A stretch of DNA of 64,000 nt from Leguminivora glycinivorella. Its lineage: Eukaryota > Arthropoda > Insecta > Lepidoptera > Tortricidae. Shown here one piece after another: positions 33,104-43,213 of this stretch. The stretch's first letter is position 1; each line of letters starts with the position of its first letter. The stretch is from NCBI RefSeq assembly GCF_023078275.1, contig NC_062978.1, positions 23,459,883-23,523,882 on the forward strand, in the 5' to 3' direction. The notes below the pieces were generated by a model. That model ran no database searches. It was not told the origin of the DNA and was given only the letters and a program-made list of their open reading frames with translations. The translations under genes and the position numbers were made by a program.

Positions 33104-33509
33104 AGATAACAGAAAATGATTCCGCGCCCTTTGAAGGAACTAAATGGAACGCACCAGTTCATGCCAAACAAAAAGCGCCCTAATTAAGATCGTGATATGG
33201 GAGGTATTGATAGCATTGCCTTTTGTTTTCGATCTGATTGAGTTTCGGTTGCGGTATAATTTTATTTTTAGAAGTCTTTGTGGAATAAACGCTGGGAAAA
33301 CTTTCGATTATTTTACTTTTATTCTCACACAGTTTTTTTTATTGTAAACTGGCCAGTGATTGACACAGATGTTTCGTTGCTTTATCAGAGTTGTCATGAG
33401 TCATGACCCTCTTCCTGTGTCCATTTGAATAGTTTCATGCCATGGCATTTCAGGGCTCGGAATTATTTTCTGTTAATATCTAGTCATGTTTTTCGTCGCC
33501 GCACTAAGT

Positions 33510-33805
33510 TGCAAGACGTAGGTTTCGTTATTACCAAACTAAAATGGAGTTGGGCGGGACATGTTGCTAGGCAGAGTGATGCCGTGGACTAAAATGTTAA
33601 CGGAATGCAGGTCGCTAATAAATGAAAGAAGTGCCTGGCATCCGTTGGCTCGTTGGGTCGACGAAATTCGAAAAACTGCGGATCACAACTGGAGGAGACT
33701 AGCCCAGGACCGGGAGAAGTGGCGTACTAGAAGAGAGGCCTATGCTCAGCAGTGGGCGATAAAGGGCTGATATGACGATATGAAGATGATGATGATGATG
33801 ATGGT
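33510..33805 (+). pseudogene. 3' end of an RTE-type LINE (reverse-transcriptase C-terminus)
   Basis: The frame TKLKWSWAGHVAR begins near 33536. It shifts frame near 33585 and continues WHPLARWVDEIRKTADHNWR and LAQDREKWRTRREAYAQQW, ending in TGA at 33768. This ending is characteristic of insect RTE-like endonuclease/reverse transcriptase proteins. The GATGAT repeat that follows (33785-33805) is the usual RTE 3' tail. It is 5'-truncated and frameshifted, so non-functional. Confidence 0.85.
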
Positions 33806-33917
33806 CATGTTTTCTCGTCGCTTGGAATAACTTGAGTGAGAAAAGTTTTGAAGAAAACCAGTGTAAGACTACAAGTGGGCAACAGCAACATTAAGAGTTT
33901 TAAGTTTAAAGTCAGGT

Positions 33918-34076
33918 CAGGGTGGCTAGCCGAATGGCACAATCGCTCACGAAACGCTCACGAAACGAAGCGCTAGTAGATATCTATCTCTATCGCGCTT
34001 GCGTATTGGCGCGACAGAGCCAGCGGCGTATCGCTTTCGTTTGGCGTCGGAGAAATGCCATTCGGCTACGGGGCCA
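33918..34076 (-). mobile_element. Family J MITE (copy 4, inverted)
   Basis: CAGGGTGGCTAGCCGAATGG at the left and GCCATTCGGCTACGGGGCC at the right, the reverse of 8793-8951 and very similar to it. Confidence 0.88.
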
Positions 34077-34202
34077 GGCCTACTACGTCACTCGCTCGCG
34101 GTCGCGCGTTCATTACCTACCCGCTAGCCGTCCATTCGAATGAACAAGTGGTCGAGTGGCATGTACCTACTATTCTTCTAAGTTTTACGTAGTAACTTAT
34201 TA

Positions 34203-34362
34203 GTACGAGTATTAGTTAAATATTCTATGTATAAATAATAAGTATGTATTTATCTATTTAAGTATGCACCTATATCGTCGCTTAGCACCCATAGTTCAAG
34301 CTTTGCTTAGTTTGGGGCTAAGTTGATCTGTGTAAGGTCTCCCCAATATTTATTATATATTA
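34203..34362 (+). repeat. SINE S1 3' half
   Basis: ATCGTCGCTTAGCACCCATA, GCTTTGCTTAGTTTGGGGCT and GATCTGTGTAAGGTC match the body of 22912-23166. The tRNA head is absent. Confidence 0.75.
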
Positions 34363-34469
34363 TAACCTTATGGTTGATCATTTAACTTTCGGAAATAAAG
34401 CGTAGGTATTTGTCGTGTCGCGGGCAAGTGAAGGATCTGTTAAATTAGTAACTTATTAATAATCTGTGG

Positions 34470-34625
34470 TCAGATACGCTTGGAGCGGAGCGTCAGGCGG
34501 AGCGGGCAGCGGGGCGGGCGAGCTTGCGTCGACCCTATGCAGCGTCTACTCAGGACACTTGTAATAAGTAGCTGCAAAATTGTTTGTCATGCACGCCGTA
34601 CGCACGCCTCGCCCCGCTGCCTGCT
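34470..34625. mobile_element. Family N GC-rich element (copy 3)
   Basis: GCGGGGCGGGCGAGC, TCGACCCTATGCAGCG and, further on, GCACGCCTCGCCCCGCTGC. It abuts the K SINE at 34627. Confidence 0.6.
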
Positions 34626-34626
34626 A

Positions 34627-34937
34627 CTTAATCATCCTCCTTGCGTTATCCCGGCATTTGCCGCGGCTAATGGAAGCCTGGGGTCCGCTGTGACTACTAA
34701 TCCCAAGATTTGGCGTAGGCACTAGTTTTACGAAAGCGACTGCCATCTGACCTTCCAACCTAAAGGGTAACTAGGCCTTATTGGAATTAGTCCGGTTTTC
34801 TCACGATGTTTTCCTTCACCGAAAAGCGACTGGCAAATATCAAATGACATTTCGCACATAAGTTCCGAAAAACGTGACCTCCGGATTGAAAGTTCTTACT
34901 TTCACGCTCTTACCGCTAGGCCACCAGCGCTTTTTTG
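34627..34937 (-). mobile_element. SINE family K, near full length (copy 3)
   Basis: In the minus sense it begins GCGCTGGTGGCCTAGCGGTA (A-box-like tRNA head). The body continues with CGGAACTTATGTGCG, AACATCGTGAGAAAACCGG and AAGGCCTAGTTACCC. It ends GGGATAACGCAAGGAGGATG. The GATGAT-type end matches RTE tails, so an RTE LINE may have mobilised it. Confidence 0.82.
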
Positions 34938-35133
34938 CTGCCTGCTACTTAATATGGCATTAAATTGTCAATGTCATAATTATTAACTTATCTTGTCTGT
35001 TTATTTCTAGTTATAAACTTGGGTTCAGATTACTAATAGTTTACTAAACTTGGGCTATTTACACTGAACGTTAAGATTTCCATCATGTCACACTGTTATA
35101 CATATTAGTAGGTAGGTATCTTATCTACAAACC

Positions 35134-35270
35134 CCCTTATTCATAAACGTTCACTAAAGTTATCAAGCCGATAAAGTTCGTTTGTCTCTTTCTCTCACAC
35201 CAATATGTCGAAAAGGGACAAACGAACTTTATCGGCTTGATAACTTTAGAGAACGTTTATGAATAAGGAG
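35134..35270. mobile_element. Foldback MITE with ~55-bp arms
   Basis: CTTATTCATAAACGTTCACT and AAGTTATCAAGCCGATAAAG at the left return inverted at the right with one or two changes. Non-coding. Confidence 0.85.
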
Positions 35271-35565
35271 GAAAATGTGTATTAGATTTGAATAAATTAC
35301 TTCTCACGATCTAATTTCAATATAAATGCTTGCTAACATAATTTAAAACATATTTGCTTTCATTAAATATAAAACGTTGATATATTTTCACTACGGGCCT
35401 AATTTTGTTTTGTAATAACAACCCTTTGATCTAAAATGTACAACAGGCACTGAAAATGTTTTGCACGATTTTAGAATTAATTAATTCCATGTGCGTAAAA
35501 GGATATTTATTTAGTCTTATAAATGAATAGAGGACATACGCGGTGAAATAAAATATAATAGTTCA

Positions 35566-35762
35566 CTTTTCGGTGAAGGAAAACATCGTTAGGAAATTGG
35601 ACTAATTCCAATAAGGCCTAGTTAGTATTTACCCTTCGGGTTGGAAGGTCAGATGGCAGTCGCTTTCGTAAAACTAGTGCCTACGCCAAACTTGGGGTTA
35701 GTTGTCAAAGCGGACCCCGTGAGCCGTGGCAAATGCCGGGATAACGCAAGGAGGAAGATGAC
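35566..35762 (+). mobile_element. SINE family K, 5'-truncated (copy 4)
   Basis: AGGAAAACATCGTTAGGAAA, AATAAGGCCTAGTTAG, GCAGTCGCTTTCGTAAAACT and CCGGGATAACGCAAGGAGGA. The head is absent. Confidence 0.78.
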
Positions 35763-35855
35763 ACGGTGAAAAAAAAAACGGACCGTTAAAACATAACATT
35801 GCATAATCAAGAGACTGGAGGTCATAATGAACAACTTTTATTATGAAAGTTTCTA
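35762..35855 (+). repeat. Family C MITE, single arm (copy 3)
   Basis: ACACGGTGAAAAAAAAAACG, then GAGGTCATAATGAACAACTT, matching the left arm at 9422. It follows the K SINE directly. Confidence 0.7.
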
Positions 35856-35965
35856 ATGGGTCGGCAACGCGCATGTGACACCCCTTGAGTTGCAGGCGTC
35901 CATAGGTTACGTTGACCGCTTTCCATCAGGCGGACCGTATGCCTGTTTGCCACTGACGTGGTATA
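35856..35965 (+). repeat. Short interspersed repeat with A-rich end
   Basis: ACACCCCTTGAGTTGCAGGC, CTTTCCATCAGGCGGACCGT and CTGACGTGGTATAAAAAAAA. A single copy here, but of a type I recognise as repetitive in moth genomes. Probably a SINE fragment. Confidence 0.5.
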
Positions 35966-36396
35966 AAAAAAAGAAACCAAAGCTGATTTTTTTTCCGAGG
36001 TGTGCTCTTACCGCTAGGCCACTAGCGCTTCTAACGTAAATTAAAAACTCCCCTCTTTTTCGTCGTCGGTAAAAATGTGAAATCCTTAATCTTAATTTCA
36101 ATTTGTAACGCCACCTGGCCTTTCTCACGATTTGTCAAATTTCAGGAAAAACTCCACTTTGATTAAATTTCGGGGGAGGTAATTGAAATCTACAAATCAT
36201 ATTATTCCTATTGATTTAAATAACAACAAAACTGTAATAACTTTTTTTGAGATGTTTCGCTTTTACTGATTTTTGCAGTGATGGCCAAAGTCATATTACC
36301 TAAAGTCGCCGTCAACAGAATTTGCGAACAATGTAAACAAACCTTGTATTCAATATGCCTTTAATTTCCATTCTGACTAATCAAATACTGGCTTAA

Positions 36397-36632
36397 TAAC
36401 CTAACCACAAAATTAAAATTTTGAAAAAACTCCGACCGCGACATAGTAGACCGATTTCATGAAACATGGCTAAGAACACTCCCGACTAACTCAGCTTTCA
36501 GACAAAAAAAAAACAAAATCTAAATCGGTTCATCCGTTCGGGAGCTACGATGCCACAGACAGACAGATAAACAGACAGACAGACAGACAGACACGTCAAA
36601 CTTATAACACCACGTCGTTTTTGCGTCGGGGG
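36397..36632 (-). mobile_element. Family B element flanked by TTAA (copy 5)
   Basis: Complete inverted copy. TTAA stands at both boundaries (36393-36396 and 36633-36636). The termini are TAACCTAACCAC and GCGTCGGGGG. Confidence 0.88.
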
Positions 36633-36961
36633 TTAAAAAGTGGTGTATGTCTTTCTCCATCCCTTCAACTACCTCCACTCAAAAAAATCTTATTATGGAT
36701 TAAAGTTTCAATGTAATTTTTAGTCAAGCCTGAATACATTTTTCAAAATCGAAATATGTCTCACGTGCTGTGTCCCGAATTCGGACTTGAGGAATATAAT
36801 TTTTGGTGGCTCAGGCTCCATGCACAATGGACAGATCAATTGCTGGTTGGCAGAGCCAATGTCAGACAAGGCAATCAGTGTAAATATACCGCTTATAATA
36901 GATCTCTTCCTTCAGTAGGGAGATTTGTAAGCACCCTGAGGCTGACATGTTCATCCAAAGC

Positions 36962-37191
36962 ACCTCTGACACTGACGATCAAATATATGAAAAAGGCGCG
37001 TTCAGAATACATTCTAAGCTCCTGTACGTGAACGCGTACCATGCTTTTATGAGTGAGACATGACAGGTCGACTGGTCGCGTTTTTGACAGGCGGTAACTG
37101 TGAGGTAACCGAGAGGGGGTGGGCGGCACTTTCAGCGGGGAGCGGGAGTGGCCATACTGTACAATAGTACTCTTATACTGTGCCCAGAGTC
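36962..37191 (+). mobile_element. Family M element with 8-bp target duplication (copy 2)
   Basis: TCCAAAGC occurs at 36954-36961 and again at 37192-37199. Between them is a copy of the 23765-24002 element, with GGTAACTGTGAGGTAACCGA and GCGGGGAGCGGGAGTGGCC. The host sequence is open for about 68 codons upstream but has no recognisable domain. Confidence 0.85.
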
Positions 37192-37796
37192 TCCAAAGCC
37201 TGTACAAAAATAAGACAAGATAAAATAAACTGAATAATGCTCATGCATCGAAGTCCTAACCCTAAAGAGTCAGAAACTATCTCCGATTTGATCGTAAATG
37301 GAATGGATTCGCCTAGTTCGCATTAATTACCCTTTAAATATTAATTGGGATGAGTCGGGCTTAAATCGGTTTTCGCTTAATCACTAGTAAAAGTAAATGG
37401 TTTGCCTTTGCGTGATTTGAAATTTAATGTGAAATTGAGACCGATAATTTCGATTTTATTCCTAAATTGAGGTATGTTTCAATTTATGCAGAATATTGTG
37501 TATTAAGGGTAAGGTTATGGTCATTAGGAGGTATATAGGTAACATCTCCGAATCGAACATTAAATTCCAAGTACAAACCGATTTCCAACGTTTCGTTTGT
37601 TAAGCACTGATTTCCAGTGGCCTGTTTCACGACAGTTACAATTGTCGCCCGATAGAAATGCTTGACGCTGAGTAATGTTATCAACCCCGAAATAGGCACA
37701 GCATTGTTAGTGTGATCAATCAAAATAGGCCACATGATAGCTGCAGTGTCATCATACTCGTATAATGTGCATAATTCGTACTTACAGTACACAAAA

Positions 37797-37995
37797 CATC
37801 GCGAGGAAACCGGACTAATCCTAATAAGGCCTAGTTACTCTTCGGGTTAGAAAGTCACTTCTGAAGGCAGTCGCTTTCTTAAAACTAGTGCCTACGCCAA
37901 ATCTTGGGATTAGGCGTCAAAGCGGACCCCAGGCTCTCACAAGGCTCTCGAATGCCGGGATAATGCAAGGAGGATGATGATTGATGATGGTTGTC
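37797..37995 (+). mobile_element. SINE family K, 5'-truncated (copy 5)
   Basis: AAACCGGACTAATCCTAATA, GCCTACGCCAAATCTTGGGA, CCGGGATAATGCAAGGAGGA and a GATGATGATTGATGATGG tail. The tail is the clearest RTE-like end in this family. Confidence 0.82.
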
Positions 37996-38200
37996 ATTAA
38001 ACGGCACCGTTTTAGGAAACTCAAGCTACGCGTCAGTAAGGCGATGGCGTCCAAATTTAACATTTTCAGAATATCCGTTAATTAAAAGTTCGTGCCGCAA
38101 CCAGAGTAATACAATTAGTGCTCCCCTTAATGAGTGCTTTATTTGTTGGAATAGGGAGGGGAAATGGGTTAAACGAGACTATAAATAAAATCAATAAACA

Positions 38201-38345
38201 ATAGTTATTTGTTATACAAGGGTGCAAAGTTGTATTTTAACTCGGCGTTAATGTGGAATTGAAAAACGAGCAAGTGAAAGCATTCTATAGTCGAACCACG
38301 AGCGAAGCGAGCGACGGCGTGCGACGGCGACCGGAGCGAGGAGAA
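38201..38345 (-). repeat. Family F, one end only (copy 1)
   Basis: AATAGTTATTTGTTATACAA begins it, followed by AAAAACGAGCAAGTGAAAGC and ACCACGAGCGAAGCGAGCGA. The rest of the family is missing, replaced by a GGCGACCGGAGCGAGGAG segment. Confidence 0.7.
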
Positions 38346-38371
38346 ATTTGACGGATGTATCATGGCAAATA

Positions 38372-38475
38372 CTTTTTTTTTGTATGAATAAGTTGACCAT
38401 GATCACACCTGATGGTAAGTGATGATGCGGTCTACGGTGGAGTACGCTTACCTGTGAGATACCTATTTACTCTTG
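38372..38475 (+). repeat. Family G short repeat (copy 2)
   Basis: Near-identical to 5948-6056, including TGATGCGGTCTACGGTGGAG. Confidence 0.75.
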
Positions 38476-38504
38476 CTTTAAAGAGACCTAAATAATCTTT
38501 TCCC

Positions 38505-39363
38505 CTCACTAGCTCGGAAACACGTGTTTTCTCCTTTAATACCAGCGGGTAAAAACGCATTTTATCCACTAGTGGATAAAGTAATTTGACCTTGAATATA
38601 GTCATTTTTCTGCTTTAAAATTGATGAAAGTGAGTGAATCTAGTGATGACGATGATTTACCACCTGTGGAACTACTGGAAGCAGTGATAAACGCATTTTT
38701 TGCGTTGCAGTTTCCTCGCTATAGTGAGGGGAAAAGTTTTGTGTTACACTCGGGTGCAATAGTACATTACATCAGAGGCCGGGAAAATGAGGATTTCCGG
38801 CCAAGTGGGTATATACGGCCGAGCGAGCGTGCGAGCGAGGCCGGATAGGGATACGAGGCCGGGAATCCGTTTTCACGCCGAGGCATGTATAGTGCTTTTC
38901 TCAAACATACAATGAAATAAAAAAAAATGATCTGAAGGACAATATTTTATTTATTAAGTGACAAAATACAAATACACTCAAACGTGTGACAAGTATCCAG
39001 GTCACACAAAAATTAAAAAAAAAGTGACATGACAGTACTGACAGCTTACTTAAAAAAGTTACTTTGCAGGCCTAGGCCTAAAAAATAATATGAAATCCCT
39101 TTACAGTCCTCTCGAGTTGTTGCGCCCAAAAAGCGATACTTCCCAGCCCATTTTAAGGAACGTAAAGACAATATTTCATTGCATGTTTGAGAAAATGTAT
39201 TTTACTTCTCGCGTGTTAAAAAGCTCGCAAGTTCAGGATTCTATTCTCGAATCACTCGCTTCGCTCGTGGTTCAACTAAAGAATCCTTTTACTTGCTCGT
39301 TTTTCAATTTCACACTCGGCGTTAAAATACAACTTTGCCCCCTTGTATAACAAATAACTATTA
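38505..39363 (+). mobile_element. Family F TIR element, interrupted (copy 2)
   Basis: The proximal part runs from CCCCTCACTAGCTCGGAAAC to CACTCGGGTGCAAT (38758). The distal part resumes at AATGTATTTTACTTCTCGCG (about 39193) and runs to CAAATAACTATT. An uninterrupted copy at 46239-46679 shows the two join. The interior carries a 228-nt frame with SSDDDDLPPVELLEAVINAF that recurs in other copies. It may be vestigial coding sequence. Confidence 0.8.
38893..39195. mobile_element. TIR element nested in family F copy 2
   Basis: TTTTCTCAAACATACAATGA at the left and TTTCATTGCATGTTTGAGAA at the right form about 24-bp inverted ends of a 300-bp element. Before it, 38759-38890 is a separate GC-rich insert with AGGCCGGGAAAATGAGG and GAGCGAGCGTGCGAGCGAGG. 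Confidence 0.75.
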
Positions 39364-39524
39364 AAAACTTCAAGTCTTTGACTGTATCTCGGTTAATATT
39401 AGAAGTGTTTTGCCCAGTTCAGTATTTTTCAGTTCATACCAATCCTTCACCTATAGCCATCCCTAGTTGGCAACAACCTGCTGATTCTTTGTTTAAATTT
39501 TACTTTGTCGGAAATTCGCTTTTT

Positions 39525-40038
39525 TTTAGGGTTCCGTAGTCAACTAGGAACCCTTATAGTTTCGCCATGTCTGTATGTCCGTCCGTCCGTCCGCGGATAA
39601 TCTCAGTGACCGTTAGCACTAGAAAGCTGAAATTTGGTATCAATATGTATATCAATCACGCTGACAAAGTAGTAAAATAAAAGGTGTAAAAAAATGTTTT
39701 GTTAGTTCCAACCCCAACGTGTGATATATTGTTAGATAGGTACTTAAAAATGAATAAGGGCTTACTGAAATCATTTTTTGATAATATTAATATTTTCGGA
39801 AATAATCGCTCCTAAAGTAAAAAAAAGTGTCCCCCCCTTCTAACTTTTGAACCATATGTTTAATAACCTAACCACAAAATTAAAATTTTGAAAAACCCCC
39901 CAACCGCGACCTAGTGGACCGATTTTCATGAAACATGGCTAAGAACACTCCCGACTAACACAGCTTTCAAATAAAAAAAAACTAAATCGAAATCGGTTCA
40001 TCCGTTCGGGAGCTACGATGCCACAGACAGACACACAC

Positions 40039-40088
<50 letters not shown>

Positions 40089-40303
40089 GGACAGACAGAC
40101 AGACAGACACGTCAAACTTATAACACCCCGTCGTTTTTGCGTCGGGGGTTAAAAAATATGAAAAAAATCACAAAAGTAGAACTTTATAAAGACTTTCTAG
40201 GAAAATTGTTTTGAACTTGATAGGTTCAGTAGTTTTTGAGAAAAATACGAAAAACTACGGAACCCTACACTGAGCGTGGCCCGACACGCTCTTGGCCGGT
40301 CGT
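39525..40303 (+). mobile_element. Family A element, interrupted by family B (copy 6)
   Basis: The left portion runs AGGGTTCCGTAGTCAACTAG to ACCATATGTTTAA (39863). The right portion resumes AAAATATGAAAAAAATCAC and runs to CGCTCTTGGCCGG. Uninterrupted copies, such as that at 1147, are continuous at this point. Confidence 0.9.
39864..40148 (-). mobile_element. Family B element nested in family A, flanked by TTAA (copy 6)
   Basis: TTAA is single in uninterrupted A copies and present on both sides of this insert (39860-39863 and 40149-40152). Termini TAACCTAACCAC and GCGTCGGGGG. About 285 bp, including a GACA tract. Confidence 0.92.
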
Positions 40304-40556
40304 TTTAAAATATCTTTATGGCTAACACTACTGTGGTATTTACACTTTGAAACGGCATTCGAGTTTTTAAAATATAATTTGTTTTCGGTATAATATGAAG
40401 ATTATGAAGTTTTAATAGGGGGAAAACCTTTTTTATCCTTTGTTATGACTCTTACCTTGCCGGCCCGCAATTTTCATAAACAATTCATATACTTTTTTAG
40501 AATAACATTTTTCTTACTGATTCACAATTTAATCTCTGGATGATTCTTAAAAAAGA

Positions 40557-40675
40557 AATAAATAAATAAATAATGGGGGACACCTTACACAAATCCACCA
40601 ATCCCCAAAGTCCCCAAACTAAGCAAAGCTTGTATACTATGGGTGCTAGGCGACGATATATATACTTATATATTA
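40557..40675 (-). repeat. SINE S1 3' half (inverted)
   Basis: ACACCTTACACAAATCCACC, CCCCAAACTAAGCAAAGCTT and GGGTGCTAGGCGACGATATA match the body of 22912-23166 in reverse. It ends where the inverted arm at 40671 starts. Confidence 0.75.
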
Positions 40676-40813
40676 GGGTGTTTCATATTTGTATGGGAAA
40701 AATAAAATTGTGATATTTTTTCTGATTTCGCTCGGCTTTCGGTTCTAGATTATCTTAAACGCCTATATACCAAATTTCAAGTGATTTGGACGTTGTTTAG
40801 AGGTCGCACACAT
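40671..40813 (+). repeat. Left arm of a ~130-bp inverted repeat pair
   Basis: TATTAGGGTGTTTCAT, CTATATACCAAATTTCAAGT and TTTAGAGGTCGCACAC. A diverged reverse copy lies at 42665-42794, suggesting terminal repeats of a ~2.1-kb DNA element or two separate inverted insertions. Confidence 0.65.
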
Positions 40814-40911
40814 GAACAGTTTGAAAAAAAGTCGCTAAAAAGTAATGTTACTCAATTTTCTTTTCAAATAAAACAATAGAGTAGTTGTAACTTATTTGTT
40901 GTAACATAAAC

Positions 40912-41457
40912 AGAACAGAAAAAGAAGTAGAAAGACGGATCTCTATAAGTTGGAAGAAGTACTGGTCACTTAAGACTATATTTAAAGGTAAATTTCCACT
41001 ACATATAAAAAAGAAAATAATGGATTCTAACGTGCTACCAACTCTCACATACGGCTGTCAGACATGGGCCCCAACAGCATCCTGCAGAAAAAAGGTGAGA
41101 AGTTTTCAAAGAGCTATGGAGCGCAGTATGCTAGGTTACAAACTAAATGACCGCATCAGAAGCAGCGACATAAGATCTAAAACAAAAATCATCGACGCGC
41201 TAAAAATGACTGCAAAATTAAAATGGAAATGGGCCGGGCACGTCGCAAGACTAAACGACAACCGATGGAGCCAACGTATCTTGCACTGGTTCACCAGACG
41301 AGCAGAGGGCAAACGGAAAGCAGGACATCCTCTCACTCGCTGGAAAGACGACATAGTTTCGGTTGCTGGAAACCACTGGCCCCGTCTGGCTCAAAATAGA
41401 AGCGACTGGCACGAGATGGAGGAGGCCTTCGTCCAGAAATGGATGATCCCCAATTAA
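40912..41457 (+). pseudogene. RTE-type LINE fragment (reverse-transcriptase C-terminus)
   Basis: 182 codons are open (first ATG at 41020). The translation shows EKEVERRISISWKKYWSLKT, then LPTLTYGCQTWAPTAS, LKWKWAGHVARL, GKRKAGHPLTRWKDDI, GNHWPRLAQNRSDWHEMEEA and FVQKW. These are the conserved C-terminal blocks of RTE-like endonuclease/reverse transcriptases. The palm domain with the YADD box is absent, so the insertion is 5'-truncated. A 3' region with GGGGAATAAAGGC and T-rich repeats (41540-41580) is its likely end. It lies inside the inverted pair 40671-42794. Confidence 0.85.
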
Positions 41458-41934
41458 AACTAGGTTTAAGCTTACTTATATTCTAAGTCTTGAATTAATA
41501 TAAATTTCCTTTCTTTATACGATAATTTGTAATACTTTTTGGGGAATAAAGGCTATTTTTATTTTTATTTTTTATTTTTATTAACTTATTTGAAAGTAAA
41601 AGTAAACTTAAAATACAACAGTTGTAACATCCATTCTTCATAAAATAAGTCATCATCATCATTTAGCTTACATGTGTAAGCCGCAACCTTATCTTTTGTT
41701 CGCAAGTAGTGACGCATTTTCTGTGATGTTCGACGACTTTCAGCGAGAACCGTTTTGCTCTTCATCTTTGACTGGAGCGTTAATTTTTATTATTAAATAT
41801 ATAGGTATACTTACTCTTCTTTGCGGTATGATAGACTATTGTTAGACTATCGACCAAGTCTGGTGTTAGGGCTACAATAATCGCTAACATCCTGAACATT
41901 AAATAGTTCTAAGACAAAAATCAAAAATGTAAGT

Positions 41935-41965
41935 AGGGTCTATATCCCGGTCAATATACTTAAGT
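41935..41965 (-). repeat. Half of a family P palindromic element
   Basis: GGGTCTATATCCCGGTCAAT with ATACTTAA matches the right arm of 45807-45948. Confidence 0.6.
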
Positions 41966-42024
41966 CAATGAACGATCTTGTTTTCTTCTTTGTCGTCACA
42001 CTCTTGGCAGAGTGGTCGTGGTCG

Positions 42025-42362
42025 TCACATCAGGGGTGGTAGCAAGCTTAACAATGCATCGACATTCCTTACGCATTCGTAGAGTGGGCCACTAAGTGCA
42101 GCCTTGACTTGGCTGGTCCATCGCATCTGAACCTTCTGCAGGATACTCTTAGCTTTCTTCTGCAGCACCACATTTCTAGGAAATCTATCTTCTTTTCCCT
42201 TGAAGTCCACGTCTCAGCACCGTAAAGAAATATGGGAAAATTGGGAGATACTAATGCCCTGACAAGTCGCATTTTAGTGGCATTTGTGATGAAGATTCTC
42301 CATATTTTGCCGAGCCGGTCCATGGCGGACCTGGTGATAGCCAATGTACCGCTTGATATCAT
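42025..42362 (-). pseudogene. RTE/CR1-like LINE fragment, frameshifted
   Basis: The minus frame reads ...LGKIWRIFITNATKMRLVRA and LVSPNFPIFLYGAETWTSRE, then KKIDFLEMWCCRRKLRVSC. The LYGAE-W and FEMWC-RR-L motifs are typical of the region after the palm in insect RTE-type reverse transcriptases. The frame shifts near 42210. No intact domain remains. Confidence 0.75.
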
Positions 42363-42664
42363 CCACCTATCCTGTTATCAGTGCCCCGAGAGGGCCGAGA
42401 GACCACTGCTTCATGCCAAAAACAGGACAAAAAACCAAAAAAACTTGTTCCTTAGAAGGAAGTCGAGCGTCCAAAAAATACCATAAGAAACCTTGCCTAG
42501 GAACTAAATGCCACGTCAACTAGTAATTTTTTCAAAAGAACTTGCTTCAATATAAAAACTTTTCATTAAAATCACTTTTATACCACCTACTACAAAAAGT
42601 TACATAAATTTTGTTTCTAGCCTTTCCTGCGCCCATACTAACTTCTTCAGACAAAAGTTGCCAC

Positions 42665-42794
42665 AGTGTGCGACCTCTAAATATTGTCCGATTTCCCTGA
42701 TTTTTGGTATATGGGCTCTGTATAGGTGTAGAAACAAGAAGAAAAGCGAAGTCAAAGATAAATCAAAATTTTGGAAAAATGAAACACCCTATTA
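42665..42794 (-). repeat. Right arm of the ~130-bp inverted repeat pair
   Basis: Reverse complement of 40671-40813 at several blocks (GTGCGACCTCTAAA, GGTATATGGG, ATGAAACACCCTATTA). Confidence 0.65.
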
Positions 42795-42895
42795 TATATG
42801 TAGATAAATATATGCTTGTCTTCTATTCAATGTTCTCTTTGCACCTTCTTCTCCTTCGTACCTATTTGATAAGTTTAGATTTTTAGCTGAAGGCA

Positions 42896-43093
42896 GTAAC
42901 CACCGTCTGCGTTCCAGCGCTAATTTATCGCTTACCATCCCTCCTCTTAAATCCCGTGGTTAAAACAAGTCGTTCGTGGTGCGTGCGGTTAAACTGTGGA
43001 ATGAACTGCCTACTTCGATCAGGGAAGCACAGTTCGGTTGCATCGCTCAAGTCGAAATTGAAAAATCTGTGGCTATCTGATTATGGCTAGCCA
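42896..43093 (+). pseudogene. CR1/Jockey-type reverse transcriptase C-terminal fragment
   Basis: Translates as LSLTIPPLKSRG, a stop, then FVVRAVKLWNELPTSIREAQ, and after a frameshift SSVASLKSKLKNLWLSDYG. The RA-LWN-LP--IR block and the closing SLKSKL motif are the usual C-terminus of CR1/L2/Jockey-type reverse transcriptases. It is too decayed to assign a clade. Confidence 0.75.
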
Positions 43094-43213
43094 TCGATCT
43101 AAACTACCTAGATGCACCATCACGGCTTAGAATGTGTCCGCAGCAAATTGTGCTTGAAAATGTTCTAAGCACAATTGGGCGGTCAGTAGCGCTTCATCCG
43201 CCGTGTCGGCAAC

